Positions 1-8,984 of a stretch of 64,000 bases of DNA are shown in pieces. The notes under the pieces are model-generated. The model was not told where the DNA came from and made no database searches. It saw only the letters and a program-made list of their open reading frames with translations. A program made the translations under genes and the position numbers. Each line of letters opens with the position of its first letter. Position 1 is the stretch's first letter. The DNA is taken from positions 124,001-188,000 of the forward strand of contig DATALQ010000018.1 of assembly GCA_036260935.1 (NCBI GenBank), given 5' to 3'. Source of the DNA: JAEYOM01 sp036260935 (lineage in GTDB: Bacteria > Bacillota > Clostridia > Acetivibrionales > DTU013).

Positions 1-9
1 TTAGATGTG

Positions 10-40
10 TAAGTTCGCACTCGTTATAAAGTGCGACTTA
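10..40. repeat. Hairpin at window edge
   Basis: TAAGT-CGCACT pairs with AGTGCG-ACTTA around an eight-base loop, with one bulged T. No U-run follows, so it is not a good intrinsic terminator. It lies just upstream of the AT-rich NUDIX gene. It could be the end of an upstream transcript or a boundary hairpin like those near 56.2 and 58.1 kb. Confidence 0.4.
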
Positions 41-76
41 AGATTATTTATAATTATAATCAGCAGGAGGATATTT

Positions 77-553
77 GTGGAAGGACAAGATTTAGTATTT
101 AAAACAAGCCAAGGCAGATTTAACTATAGGGTTGGGGCAATTATTATTAAAGACAACAAATTGCTTATGGTTAAAAATGATAGTGCGCCTTATTATTATT
201 CAGTTGGTGGAAGAGTAAAATTAAATGAAACTTCCGAAGAAGCCGTTGTCCGTGAGACATATGAGGAAACAGGCATTAAACTAGAAATTGATAGATTAGT
301 GTTTCTTCATGAACATTTTTTTCATGAAGAAGTAACAAGGGAGCATTATCATGAAATTGCTCTTTTCTACCTAATGAAAGTAAACCAAAATATGGATTTT
401 GTATGTAAAAGTTTTGGAGAACAAGGTGCTAAAGAACATTTACACTGGCTGCCTGTTGAAGGTTTAGACAGCATTAACATATATCCTGAGTTTTTTAAAA
501 CTAAATTATCAAGAAGCATAATTGGTATTCAACATATTATTACAAAAGAATAG
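77..553 (+). CDS. NUDIX hydrolase
   Basis: This is a 158-residue NUDIX-fold protein, predicted to hydrolyse a nucleoside diphosphate linked to another group; the substrate cannot be read from sequence. The NUDIX box is clear, from GGRVKLNE through REТYEETGI-like residues in the pattern G-x5-E-x7-RE-x2-EE-x-G, at about residues 45-67. I chose the GTG at 77 because AGGAGG sits six bases upstream. An in-frame ATG at 5 would add 24 hydrophobic residues and has no ribosome binding site. The gene is AT-rich compared with the ABC exporter region that follows and stands with two GNAT genes, an accessory-type grouping. Confidence 0.85.
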   Translation: MEGQDLVFKTSQGRFNYRVGAIIIKDNKLLMVKNDSAPYYYSVGGRVKLNETSEEAVVRETYEETGIKLEIDRLVFLHEHFFHEEVTREHYHEIALFYLMKVNQNMDFVCKSFGEQGAKEHLHWLPVEGLDSINIYPEFFKTKLSRSIIGIQHIITKE

Positions 554-713
554 CACTATAAATGGTAAGCATAACCTTTAATTTGCATACTTCATATATT
601 GCGGGCTTAAATGACTTAGGGGTTGTAGGGGGAGTCACATGGATTATTGTATGAAACTTAGAAACGCTCACTTCAGTTTAAGGTTATGTTTTTGAAAAAT
701 GAGGAAATAGAAA

Positions 714-1166
714 ATGCAGGGAATAAATATTAGAGAAATTAGAACATCGGATTATAACGATATTTATTTACTTAATCAAGAACTTAACCCCAAACTACAT
801 CAATTTTCAGCAGAAAAAGTAAAAGAACGGATTGATTATATTCTACAGAATACAAAAGATATCATTTTCGTTAGTGAACAAAATGATGAGGTAATAGGAT
901 ATATTCATGGAAGCCCATATGAATTGCTGTTTTCGGATTCGTTGATAAACGTTTTAGGGTTTGTAGTGAAAGAAAAGTATAGAGATAATGGAGTCGGTAG
1001 TATGTTGATTGGGCACCTTGAAGATTGGGTAATTAACAATAGATTTTCCGGAATTAAATTATTAACGCATCCAAGTAGGGTTAATGCACATAGGTTCTAC
1101 GAACAACATGGATATATTCATACAAAAGACCAAAAGAATTATATGAAAATGTTCAAACTGATATAA
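714..1166 (+). CDS. GNAT-family N-acetyltransferase
   Basis: This 150-residue protein is a single GNAT domain that would transfer an acyl group from acyl-CoA to an unknown amine. The central strand (GFVVKEKYRDNGVGSMLIGH) carries the Q/R-x2-G-x-G/A acetyl-CoA loop in the form R-D-N-G-V-G at about residues 93-98. The C-terminal NAHRFYEQHGY segment is the usual GNAT motif B. The start follows a GAGGAAA site. The gene is AT-rich and is followed by a second, unrelated-looking GNAT gene, so the pair is not a recent duplication. Confidence 0.85.
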   Translation: MQGINIREIRTSDYNDIYLLNQELNPKLHQFSAEKVKERIDYILQNTKDIIFVSEQNDEVIGYIHGSPYELLFSDSLINVLGFVVKEKYRDNGVGSMLIGHLEDWVINNRFSGIKLLTHPSRVNAHRFYEQHGYIHTKDQKNYMKMFKLI

Positions 1167-1240
1167 ATAAATACGCAACAGAACTAAACTCTTGTCTGGT
1201 ATCAGTAATACACATTCTTTATATGAGCGGAGGTTGTACT

Positions 1241-1786
1241 ATGCTATTTCGAGAACTTGAAACAGATAGGTTATTACTAAAAAACATATCGTCAGATGAT
1301 AGAGAGTTTATATTCAGCCAGTTCTCTGATGATGAGGTTAATAAATTCCTTTTCGATGCCGAACCGCTTGTTGATATTCAAGGTGCAGACGAGATTATTG
1401 ATTTTTACATACAGCCTGAGGCAAGATGTCAACATCGATGGATTCTTGTCAAAAAAGACGATGGAACAAAAATAGGCACGTGCGGCTTTCACTGCTGGGA
1501 TAAGGAAATAGGCACATGCGATGTAGGTTATGACCTCAAAACGGTATATTGGGGTAAGGGCTATATGAATGAAGCAATGAAAGCGATAATATCATTTGCA
1601 TTCAGCGAAATGAAAATCAGAAGGATAAACGCATGTATCTATCCTGATAATCATCGTTCAGCTTCGCTTGCGGAAAAGTTGGGTTTTAGTTTTAAGGGGC
1701 AGTTTAAAAATGAACTTTTCAGGGGTAAGGAATATGAACATAAGATTTTTGTTTTAGATAACTCCAATGTTCATTTTTTCAACTAA
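1241..1786 (+). CDS. GNAT acetyltransferase, RimJ/RimL type
   Basis: The predicted protein has 181 residues and begins LFRELETDRLLLKNI, the standard opening of the RimJ/RimL subgroup of GNAT enzymes (Acetyltransf_3), which acetylate protein N-termini or small-molecule amines. The acetyl-CoA loop appears as Y-W-G-K-G-Y-M near residue 105, and RRINACIYPDNHRSASLAEKLGF is the conserved C-terminal half. GGAGG at 1229-1233 favours the ATG at 1241 over the upstream ATG at 1223. It ends 24 bases before the convergent ABC exporter gene. Confidence 0.85.
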   Translation: MLFRELETDRLLLKNISSDDREFIFSQFSDDEVNKFLFDAEPLVDIQGADEIIDFYIQPEARCQHRWILVKKDDGTKIGTCGFHCWDKEIGTCDVGYDLKTVYWGKGYMNEAMKAIISFAFSEMKIRRINACIYPDNHRSASLAEKLGFSFKGQFKNELFRGKEYEHKIFVLDNSNVHFFN

Positions 1787-1810
1787 TGTGGCAAATATTC
1801 ACCCCCATCC

Positions 1811-3574
1811 CTACTGAAACTGCGAATTGTACAGCTCCGCGTAGACGCGGTTCTGTTTCATGAGCTCCTCATGGTTTCCCTGCTCGACTATCTTGCCGTC
1901 CTTAACGACAAGGATGGTGTCGGCATTTTGTATGGTAGAAAGCCGGTGAGCTATGACAAAGCAGGTTCTGCCCTGCATCAGCCTGCGCATTGCCTTCTGT
2001 ATCTGCTGCTCCGTACGTGTGTCGACATTGGAGGTGGCCTCGTCGAGTATCAGCATTTTCGAATCGAGGAGCATCGCCCTTGCAATCGTGAGAAGCTGCT
2101 TCTGTCCCTGTGAAATGTTTATTCCGTCGTCGCTCAGTATGGTATTGTAGCCCTCCGGCAGCTGCATGATGTAATTATGAATCCTTGCAGCCTTGGCCGC
2201 TTCGACGACCTCATCCATTGTTGCTCCCTTTTTGCCGTAAGCTATGTTTTCATAAATAGTTCCGTAAAAAAGCCAGGTATCCTGAAGAACCATTGAATAG
2301 GACAGCCGCAGGCTTTTACGCGTTACCTCCCGGATATTGCTGCCGTCTATTTTAATCATACCGCTGTCAGGGTCGTAGAAGCGCATAAGCAGGTTTATGA
2401 TTGTGGTCTTTCCGGCGCCCGTCGGACCGACTACCGCGACAAGGCCGCCCTGGCCGGCATTTATATTGAGACCGCGGATAACTGGCCTTCCCGGCGTATA
2501 ACCGAAATCCACATCTTTTATCTCCACTTCTCCGTCGATATCATGAAGCACTGCCGCACCCTCGGCGTCCTTCGGTTCCGGATCTTCATCCATCAGCCTG
2601 AATATTCGTTCTGCAGCTGCAAAGGAGGACTGCAGCTCGCTTATGATGTTTGCCGTCTCGTTTATCGGACCGGAAAACTTGCGCGAGTATAGTACGAAGG
2701 ACGACAGATTCCCGATAGTCAGGCGCCCGAACAGGTAGAGGAGCGCTCCGAACACGCTGATGAGGGCGAGGGACAGGTTGTTTATGAAGTTGATGGAAGG
2801 CCCGGCCATACTGCCGTAATAGTCCGCGTTGTAGTAACTGTCGACCGCCTCGGTGTTTTTGACGTCAAATCGACGGATGGTCGATTGTTCCTGATTATAG
2901 ACCTTTATCGTTTTTTGACCCGATATTATCTCTTCCACAAAGCCGTTCAGTTCGCCGAGCTTCGCGGAACGTTTCCTGAACAGCGGACGTACCTTGCCGG
3001 TCATGTATTTTGTCAGGAATACTGAAATAGGGATTGTGAAGGCGAAAACGAGCACCAGTACGGGCGAGATAAGAAGCATCATAATCAACGAGCCGACGAC
3101 TGTTATGATACTCGTGAATATCTGAAGCAGGTCAGTGGAGAGCGAAGCGTTGACCGTATCTATGTCGTATTGTATGCGGCTGATGATCTCTCCTGTCTGG
3201 TGACCGTCAAAATAGCGCACGGGAAGCTCCGCCAGCCTGTTGAAAACGTCGCTGCGCATCTGTAAAACGACCTTCTGGCTGAGGTTGATCATCAGAACTG
3301 ACAGTGCATAAGAAAGTATGGACGAAAAAACATAGAATATCACCATCAGAGCACAGTAGTAAAATACCCTGCCGAACTGTGCCATTCCGGCCTTTATGCC
3401 GATGGCATCTATGGCGTAGCCCGAAAGCAGCGGGCCGACAAGCGCGAGCAGGTTGCTGGAGACCGAAAGCGCCACGGCAAGCAGTCCCAGCCATTTATAC
3501 CGGTAAAGGTATTTCCACAGCCGCGCCATGATCCTTTTGCTCTCCTTGAACGTGACCTTATGCTTCTCTTTCAT
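1811..3574 (-). CDS. ABC exporter half-transporter, consensus-site subunit
   Basis: This 587-residue protein has an N-terminal six-helix type I exporter domain (about residues 20-320) and a C-terminal ATPase domain. The ATPase shows Walker A GPTGAGKT, Walker B MLILDEATS with the catalytic Glu, and the switch His in CFVIAHRLST. Its signature motif is ISQGQ instead of LSGGQ. These features match the TM288/BmrD-type partner of a heterodimeric multidrug exporter. The ATG at 3574 lies four bases after the stop of the neighbouring subunit. An open frame continues upstream to 3709, but only inside that gene. Both subunits and marR form one operon, so a drug or toxic lipophile is the likely substrate (inference). 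Confidence 0.92.
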   Translation of the reverse strand: MKEKHKVTFKESKRIMARLWKYLYRYKWLGLLAVALSVSSNLLALVGPLLSGYAIDAIGIKAGMAQFGRVFYYCALMVIFYVFSSILSYALSVLMINLSQKVVLQMRSDVFNRLAELPVRYFDGHQTGEIISRIQYDIDTVNASLSTDLLQIFTSIITVVGSLIMMLLISPVLVLVFAFTIPISVFLTKYMTGKVRPLFRKRSAKLGELNGFVEEIISGQKTIKVYNQEQSTIRRFDVKNTEAVDSYYNADYYGSMAGPSINFINNLSLALISVFGALLYLFGRLTIGNLSSFVLYSRKFSGPINETANIISELQSSFAAAERIFRLMDEDPEPKDAEGAAVLHDIDGEVEIKDVDFGYTPGRPVIRGLNINAGQGGLVAVVGPTGAGKTTIINLLMRFYDPDSGMIKIDGSNIREVTRKSLRLSYSMVLQDTWLFYGTIYENIAYGKKGATMDEVVEAAKAARIHNYIMQLPEGYNTILSDDGINISQGQKQLLTIARAMLLDSKMLILDEATSNVDTRTEQQIQKAMRRLMQGRTCFVIAHRLSTIQNADTILVVKDGKIVEQGNHEELMKQNRVYAELYNSQFQ

Positions 3575-3578
3575 TGGA

Positions 3579-5303
3579 TCAGGCAATTGCTCCGCCTCCC
3601 ATCTGTGATGTACAGATCTCCCTGTACACGTCGCAGCTTCCGAGCAGTTCCTCATGTGTCCCGTATCCGAGGGCCTTGCCGTCTTCAAGGATGAGTATGT
3701 GGTCAGCATGCATTATGGAGCTTGTACGTTGGGCTATTATTATGGTTGTGGTATCTTTAAAACTATCGGCAAGCGCTTTCCTCAAAAGGGAGTCGGTCTT
3801 GTAGTCCAGTGCGCTCGATGAGTCGTCAAGGATAAGGATCTCAGGCTTTGCAGCGAGAGCGCGTGATATAAGGACCCTTTGCTTCTGCCCGCCGCTGAGG
3901 TTGGAACCTTTCATCGTGAGCAGGTGCCCGCGCCCTTCGGGCAGGTTATCTATGAATTCCCCGGCCTGCGCGCAGCTGATCGCCAGTTCCAGCTGCCCCT
4001 CGCCGGGTTCGCGTCCGAAAGCTATATTAGATTCTATGGTATCGGCGTAGAGGAAATCATTCTGAAATACAGTGCCGAACATAGTATGCAGCTCCTTTTC
4101 AGGAATGCACCTGACGTCGTCCCCCGATATGCGGATACGGCCTTTGTCAGGATCATACAGGCGCATCAGCAGGCGGATAATCGTGCTTTTTCCGCTGCCT
4201 GTGGCGCCTATGATTCCAAGCGTTTCTCCCTTTTTAAGCGCAAAGCTGATATCCTCGATGCAGCTTTTGCTGCTTTCGCCTTTGTGATATTTAAAGGATA
4301 CGTTTTCAAAAGTAACATGGTATCCGTTATCTACGTGATCTTTCGGCCCGAGCGCCAGGTCCTCGGGGGTTTCCAGCACCTGACGTATCCTTTCGGCTGA
4401 AGCGCTGCCCTTCGAATAGATGACGAACATGCGCGTGACGGAGAGCATGGCGTTTGAAATAAGCGTGAAATACGTCAGGAATGCTATGATTTCGCCGGAT
4501 TGCGTGAGGCCTGCGTTGATCCTCCAGGCACCGGCTACGATGACAAGAGTGAGCCCCAGATTGAGCAGCAGGTTCATCACGGGGTTGGTCAGCGCCATAG
4601 TAACGGCAGCTTTCTTTTCGTTTTTGACTACATTTGAATTTACTTCAAAAAAGCGGTTCTTCTCATACGCGGTTTTAGACAATGCCTTGATGACGCGGAT
4701 TCCGGTTATGTTTTCACGGACGGTTCTTACGAGTACGTCTACTGAACGCTGCAGCGAAGTGTACAGCGGTATGCTTTTTTTGGACACGAGATATACGAGC
4801 AGTCCTATGAATGGGAGCGTCAGTATCATGATCAGCGACAGTACGGGCTCGAGCATCAGGGTTATTATGATACCGCCCAGCAGCAGGATCGGCGCGCGAA
4901 CACCCAGCCGCTGCATCATTCCGACCATCTGGTGTATGTTGTAGGTATCCGATGTCAGCCGCGATTCGAGCGAGGGAATGGTGAATTCATCGATCTGCCG
5001 GCAGGACAGATATGATATTTTTTCAAAGAGGTCGTGGCGTATGGCCTGAGTAGTATCCCTCGCTACCTTCGAGGCCATCCTGTTGGCAATGATGTTGGTG
5101 ACGAGCGCAGCTACCGCGCACAATATCATAATGAAGCCCCAAATGAAAACGAGCGTAACGTTTTTCTGCGGAACTATTTCGTCGATGGTGTAGGAAAGGA
5201 TCCATGGCAGCAAAAGGTCCATTATGGTACCGGTGAATTTAATTATCAGCCCCAGTATCATCTTAGGTACGTAGGGCTTTATATAGGTCAGAATTTTTCC
5301 CAT
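3579..5303 (-). CDS. ABC exporter half-transporter, degenerate-site subunit
   Basis: This 574-residue type I exporter subunit has a six-helix membrane domain followed by an ATPase domain. Walker A is GATGSGKS and the signature LSGGQKQ is canonical. Walker B reads ILILDDSSS, with Asp in place of the catalytic Glu, and the switch-loop His is Gln (IIIAQRTSS). Established work on TM287/288 and BmrCD shows the same losses in the subunit that forms the non-hydrolysing site. With the ISQGQ partner next door, this is a textbook asymmetric heterodimer. Its ATG shares one base with the marR stop codon, so translation is probably coupled. Confidence 0.92.
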   Translation of the reverse strand: MGKILTYIKPYVPKMILGLIIKFTGTIMDLLLPWILSYTIDEIVPQKNVTLVFIWGFIMILCAVAALVTNIIANRMASKVARDTTQAIRHDLFEKISYLSCRQIDEFTIPSLESRLTSDTYNIHQMVGMMQRLGVRAPILLLGGIIITLMLEPVLSLIMILTLPFIGLLVYLVSKKSIPLYTSLQRSVDVLVRTVRENITGIRVIKALSKTAYEKNRFFEVNSNVVKNEKKAAVTMALTNPVMNLLLNLGLTLVIVAGAWRINAGLTQSGEIIAFLTYFTLISNAMLSVTRMFVIYSKGSASAERIRQVLETPEDLALGPKDHVDNGYHVTFENVSFKYHKGESSKSCIEDISFALKKGETLGIIGATGSGKSTIIRLLMRLYDPDKGRIRISGDDVRCIPEKELHTMFGTVFQNDFLYADTIESNIAFGREPGEGQLELAISCAQAGEFIDNLPEGRGHLLTMKGSNLSGGQKQRVLISRALAAKPEILILDDSSSALDYKTDSLLRKALADSFKDTTTIIIAQRTSSIMHADHILILEDGKALGYGTHEELLGSCDVYREICTSQMGGGAIA

Positions 5304-5758
5304 CAGTCGTCTTCTTTCTCTTCCTTGTAGACTTCTTCGTTCACCTTTTCCGCGGCTTTCGCCATCATACGTTCAAGTATTGAAAGGAAAAAGCTCCTCT
5401 CATCTTCGGTAAGATCGGATGTGATATAGTCCTCCCACTCGGCGGATAGCCTTTTCACCGCGGGCAGTATATCGAGCGCTTTTTGAGAGGGGAAGACCTG
5501 CATGACACGTTTGTCCTTATCGCTGGGGGTTCTGTAGATGAAGCCGTTCTGCTCGAGCAGTGCGAGCTGGCGCGTAACGTTGCTTTTGTTGACATAGATC
5601 GATTTGGCCAGGCAATCCTGAGAAATACCGGGCTCTCGGCAGATATTCCTGATATATACGTGCTGATAGGCATTGAGGCCCTCGTGTTCGAGTTTACCGC
5701 TTTTGAACAATATAGAACAACGCGATATGCGGTTTATGTATTTCATCAATGCTCCCAT
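5303..5758 (-). CDS. MarR-family repressor of the exporter operon
   Basis: The 151-residue protein has a winged helix-turn-helix (about residues 40-105, ISQDCLAKSIYVNKSNVTRQLALLEQ region) followed by the wing (YRTPSDKDKRVMQV) and a C-terminal dimerisation helix. That is the normal MarR length and layout. GGAGG six bases upstream fixes the ATG at 5758. It is the first gene of the exporter operon. A 20-bp inverted repeat lies between its promoter and its start codon, so autorepression relieved by an exporter substrate is the likely control (inference from family behaviour). Confidence 0.92.
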   Translation of the reverse strand: MGALMKYINRISRCSILFKSGKLEHEGLNAYQHVYIRNICREPGISQDCLAKSIYVNKSNVTRQLALLEQNGFIYRTPSDKDKRVMQVFPSQKALDILPAVKRLSAEWEDYITSDLTEDERSFFLSILERMMAKAAEKVNEEVYKEEKEDD

Positions 5759-5771
5759 ATGATGCCTCCAT

Positions 5772-5791
5772 ATAGTTGCGGACGCAACTAT
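5772..5791. promoter_or_regulatory. Inverted repeat, probable MarR operator
   Basis: ATAGTTGCG-GA-CGCAACTAT is a perfect inverted repeat with 9-bp arms. It starts 14 bases upstream of the marR ATG and reaches the expected transcription start. MarR proteins bind palindromes of this size that overlap their own promoters, so this is the best candidate operator for the exporter operon. Confidence 0.8.
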
Positions 5792-5798
5792 TAAGATC

Positions 5799-5827
5799 AA
5801 GATACTATAGCTGAATAATTTTGTCAA
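5799..5827 (-). promoter_or_regulatory. SigA-type promoter of marR-exporter operon
   Basis: On the minus strand, TTGACA (5827-5822) and TATCTT (5804-5799) are separated by 17 bases, a near-consensus vegetative promoter. Transcription would begin at about 5792, at the edge of the inverted repeat. Confidence 0.75.
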
Positions 5828-5931
5828 TGTAATATTTACAAGAAAACTTGACATTGATATTGCAGGATTTCCGAAAGTGAGGCAAAATAAATTACATAGT
5901 CCGGTATTAGCAGGTAAAGGAGATTTTATAC

Positions 5932-7257
5932 ATGTACATACTTTCGATGGATTTTGGGACATCATCCCTGAAATTAGCCCTGCTCGAGAGGGATCTACGG
6001 GTGGTGAAATCGCTCAAGGTAGAATACCAGTATCGCATACGCAATCAAAACTGGGTGGAGCTTGACGCCGAAACCGCCATATCGGCAATGTGCCGCGGGA
6101 TAAGGGAGCTATCCGGTTATGCGGACAAAATAGAACTGGTATCGTTCGATACCTTTTCCCCGTCGGTAACGCTTATGGACAGCGAAGGCGAGGCGCTTTA
6201 CCCGATAATCATGCATCTGGACAGGAGAAGCAAGGATCAGTCGCAGCGTATAATCGATGAAATGGGCACAAAGAAATTCCAGAGCATTACAGGTATTCAG
6301 CCGTTCATAGGCGGAGCTTCCGTAACGTCGATTCTCTGGCTTATGGAAAACGAACCTGCTCTTTTCGAAAAAGCTTACAAGGTAGCCCATTTCAACACCT
6401 ATGTATATCACAGGCTTACAGGCCGCTGGGCTACGGATCCGGTCAACGCTTCAATGACCGGTATGTACGAAACCATGGGGGGCAGTCGCTGGTCGGACGC
6501 GATATGCGGCACCTTCGGCATTCCTGAAGGGAAGCTGCCAGATATCCTGCAGGCCGGCACGATCGCAGGCAGTCTTACGAAGCAGGCTTCTCAGCTGACA
6601 GGACTGCGCGAGGGAATTCCCGTGGCGTTGGGTTCTAATGACGCGGCAACTGCGCAAATAGGCGCAGGCAATACGAAGGCCGGAGATATCCTCGATATTT
6701 CGGGAAGCAGCGAAATGGTATCCATTCTTTCAGATAAAGCTGTCGTCAACGATAAATATTACCTTAGAAAGGCAGCAACTCCGGGGCTTTGGCAGATTTT
6801 CGCCATAACGGCCAGCGGACTCGCGATCGACTGGTTCCGCAGGGAGTTTTACCGCGATATGGACGACAAGGCTTTCTTCAGCGTCGAATTCCCGAAGATC
6901 ATCGGTGAAAATATAACAAACTCAAATATTCACTTTGCGCCCTATATCGCGGGCGACCGTCAGAGCCTTGAGCCAAAGACCGCAACGTTTTCGGGCATAA
7001 CGCTTCAAGCCTCCAGGGGAGATTTTCTCGCTTCCATCCTCCTTGGAATACATGAACCCATATTGGAAACGATCAGGCTTGCCGAAGCCTTTCTCCAACT
7101 GAACAGGAACGTTAAGCTGACGGGGGGAATGGTTCATGAATCGTTCATCGGCCTGAAGAAAAAGATAATGGAGGGCTTTGATTTTACGATCGTCGACAAT
7201 TGCCCTATATTGGGCAACGCCATCCTGGCGTTGGAGGGACTGAACGGCAGGGTTTGA
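5932..7257 (+). CDS. FGGY-family carbohydrate kinase
   Basis: The 441-residue protein opens with a phosphate-binding loop MDFGTSSLKLALLE and has the second ATPase motif near the C-terminus (LTGGMVHESFIGLKK), as in the FGGY branch of the actin/hexokinase fold. SGSSEMVSIL in the middle resembles the adenosine motif. It is shorter than the usual 480-520 residues, mainly in the C-terminal half. AAAGGAG lies nine bases before the ATG. The next gene is a DHDPS/NAL-type aldolase, so the pair may phosphorylate and cleave a sugar or sugar acid. The substrate cannot be assigned. Confidence 0.85.
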   Translation: MYILSMDFGTSSLKLALLERDLRVVKSLKVEYQYRIRNQNWVELDAETAISAMCRGIRELSGYADKIELVSFDTFSPSVTLMDSEGEALYPIIMHLDRRSKDQSQRIIDEMGTKKFQSITGIQPFIGGASVTSILWLMENEPALFEKAYKVAHFNTYVYHRLTGRWATDPVNASMTGMYETMGGSRWSDAICGTFGIPEGKLPDILQAGTIAGSLTKQASQLTGLREGIPVALGSNDAATAQIGAGNTKAGDILDISGSSEMVSILSDKAVVNDKYYLRKAATPGLWQIFAITASGLAIDWFRREFYRDMDDKAFFSVEFPKIIGENITNSNIHFAPYIAGDRQSLEPKTATFSGITLQASRGDFLASILLGIHEPILETIRLAEAFLQLNRNVKLTGGMVHESFIGLKKKIMEGFDFTIVDNCPILGNAILALEGLNGRV

Positions 7258-7355
7258 AGATCTGCACAGGCTTTTAGGCAACTGCAAAGTCTGAGGTTCT
7301 TTAAAAGTATAGGGGAATCTTATTTCAATAAAGTGTAGACAGGAGAGTAAACTAA

Positions 7356-8261
7356 ATGGAAAAAGCTATGTTCGATGGGATCAAAAACAAACTGCAGGGC
7401 GTTTTCTGCCCCCTTACCACGCCATTTGACGACGATGGCAGGCTCAATACCTCAAAGCTTGAAAAAAACATGGCAAGATATGCCGCGTCACCGGTCAACG
7501 GATATCTCATTCTGGGGTCGAACGGAGAGAACAAGAGCCTTCGTACCGAAGAAAAGCTCAGGGTCGTCAGGACGGCTGTTGCGGGAAAAGGGAAGAATCA
7601 GACCACAATGATCGCAAGTATTTTCGAATCTACGGAAGAAACCATTGAATTTGCGAAGGCAGCTGAAGAGCTGGGCGCTGATTTTATCACTCTGCTGCCC
7701 CCATCATATTTTAAAAAGGCTATGACCGACGAAGTGCTGATCCGTTATTTTACCGATGTGGCATCCGCCGTTCATACACCCTGCCTGTTGTATCACGCGC
7801 CTCAGTTCTCGGGCACGGTGACCTTCAGCAGCCGCGTAGTGGAGGAGTGTGCAAAGCACCCGAACATTGCTGGTATGAAGGATTCTTCAGGCGATATACA
7901 GAAACACCTTCTAAATGATTATGGAAGCAGCTTTGCCATAATGTCGGGCTCGGCCAATACCTTCATGGAATCGATGCTGCTGGGTGCGACAGGCGGCGTG
8001 ATCTCTCTTGCGGATTGTGTTCCCGAGGCTGTTTCGCTCTTATATCGGCTTATTGTGGAAAAGAATTACGAAGAGGCAATAGAGCTGAACCGCAGGATAA
8101 TTTCCGCTAATCAGAAGATTTCCGGCAAATACGGGGTAGCAGGCGTCAAGGCCGCGATGGACATTTGCGGAATGGCCGGAGGGATACCGAGACTTCCGCT
8201 GCTTCCGCTGAAAACGCAGGATATCGAGAATATTCGAAGTGCAGTCGGTGCACTTGTATAA
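7356..8261 (+). CDS. DHDPS/NAL-family aldolase
   Basis: This 301-residue TIM-barrel protein belongs to the dihydrodipicolinate synthase/N-acetylneuraminate lyase family. It has the GSNGE phosphate/carboxylate-binding loop (GSNGENKSL), the conserved Tyr in LLYHAPQ and the Schiff-base Lys in AGMKDSSGD (about residue 172). The family condenses or cleaves pyruvate with an aldehyde. The position next to an FGGY kinase, away from lysine genes, points to catabolism of a sugar acid (2-keto-3-deoxy type) over lysine synthesis. AGGAGAG precedes the ATG; the gap to the kinase is 98 bases. Confidence 0.87.
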   Translation: MEKAMFDGIKNKLQGVFCPLTTPFDDDGRLNTSKLEKNMARYAASPVNGYLILGSNGENKSLRTEEKLRVVRTAVAGKGKNQTTMIASIFESTEETIEFAKAAEELGADFITLLPPSYFKKAMTDEVLIRYFTDVASAVHTPCLLYHAPQFSGTVTFSSRVVEECAKHPNIAGMKDSSGDIQKHLLNDYGSSFAIMSGSANTFMESMLLGATGGVISLADCVPEAVSLLYRLIVEKNYEEAIELNRRIISANQKISGKYGVAGVKAAMDICGMAGGIPRLPLLPLKTQDIENIRSAVGALV

Positions 8262-8352
8262 ATCATTTTGTCCGACACCTCTCCAGGCTTGTGCACGCGT
8301 TCCGGGAATAAACCGGTAAAGGCTGCGCATACTAAGCCGGGAGGTGCATACA

Positions 8353-8913
8353 ATGGCAGTAACTTTTTCACAGAAGGAAATGAAACTTCTGAAAGACCAG
8401 AAAGACCACGAGCAAATATGTATAGCCAAGTATATTAATTATGCCAATCAGGCAAACGACAGCCAGTTGAAGGCAATATTCAACGCAAGCGCACAAAGCG
8501 AGAGGGAACATCTCGACAGTATCAACCAGCTGATAAACGGGCAGGTCCCGCAGCTCAATAAACAGGGCGGTTCGGGACAGGCCGCGGGCGGTCAGGCATC
8601 GGCGGCGGCAGGCAGCGCGGCCATGAACGCCGGGATGGGAGGCAGCCGGGCTGCTGCAACCGGGACAAGCAGGAACGCATCGGCCGGTATGAGCAATGCC
8701 CAGGCAGGAATAAGCGGGTCATCCGACAAGGATATGTGCACGGATATGCTTATGACCGAGAAATATGTTTCAGGCGCTTACGACACATCGATCTTCGAAT
8801 TTCAGAACACCAACGTGCGCGACGTGCTGAACCATATACAGAAGGAAGAGCAGAAGCACGGCGAAGCAATATCGCAGTACATGCAGCAAAACGGTATGTA
8901 TAACGTTCAATAG
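8353..8913 (+). CDS. CotF-like spore coat protein
   Basis: The 186-residue protein has two halves of a ferritin-like four-helix CotF domain. The first (residues 1-65, SQKEMKLLKDQKDHEQICIAKY) and second (about 125-186, with MLMTEKYVSGAYDTSIFEF) match the coat-F pattern. They are separated by a Gly/Ala/Ser-rich stretch of about 55 residues, which is unusually long and probably disordered. I place the start at the ATG after GGGAGG rather than the in-frame GTG at 8344. Such proteins assemble into the spore coat, so mother-cell sigma-factor expression is expected, though no clear sigma-K site was identified. Confidence 0.82.
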   Translation: MAVTFSQKEMKLLKDQKDHEQICIAKYINYANQANDSQLKAIFNASAQSEREHLDSINQLINGQVPQLNKQGGSGQAAGGQASAAAGSAAMNAGMGGSRAAATGTSRNASAGMSNAQAGISGSSDKDMCTDMLMTEKYVSGAYDTSIFEFQNTNVRDVLNHIQKEEQKHGEAISQYMQQNGMYNVQ

Positions 8914-8945
8914 TTGATTTCCAAATGCATATTTTACTTGAAATG

Positions 8946-8984
8946 CGGGCCTGCGGGGGAGAGGAAGACACCCTCGCAGGCCTG
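8946..8984 (+). terminator. GC-rich hairpin after CotF gene
   Basis: GGCCTGCG-GGG pairs with CCC-TCGCAGGCC about 30 bases after the stop codon. There is no U-run, so this is a weak terminator candidate. No other feature is visible between 8914 and 9174. Confidence 0.4.

Noticed and set aside
3574..3709. Upstream extension of the consensus-site ABC subunit
   Set aside because: The extra 45 codons lie inside the preceding gene and have no similarity to exporter N-termini; the ATG at 3574 gives the usual length.
4420..4944. 174-codon open frame on the plus strand
   Set aside because: It is antisense to the degenerate-site ABC subunit, whose motifs are complete.
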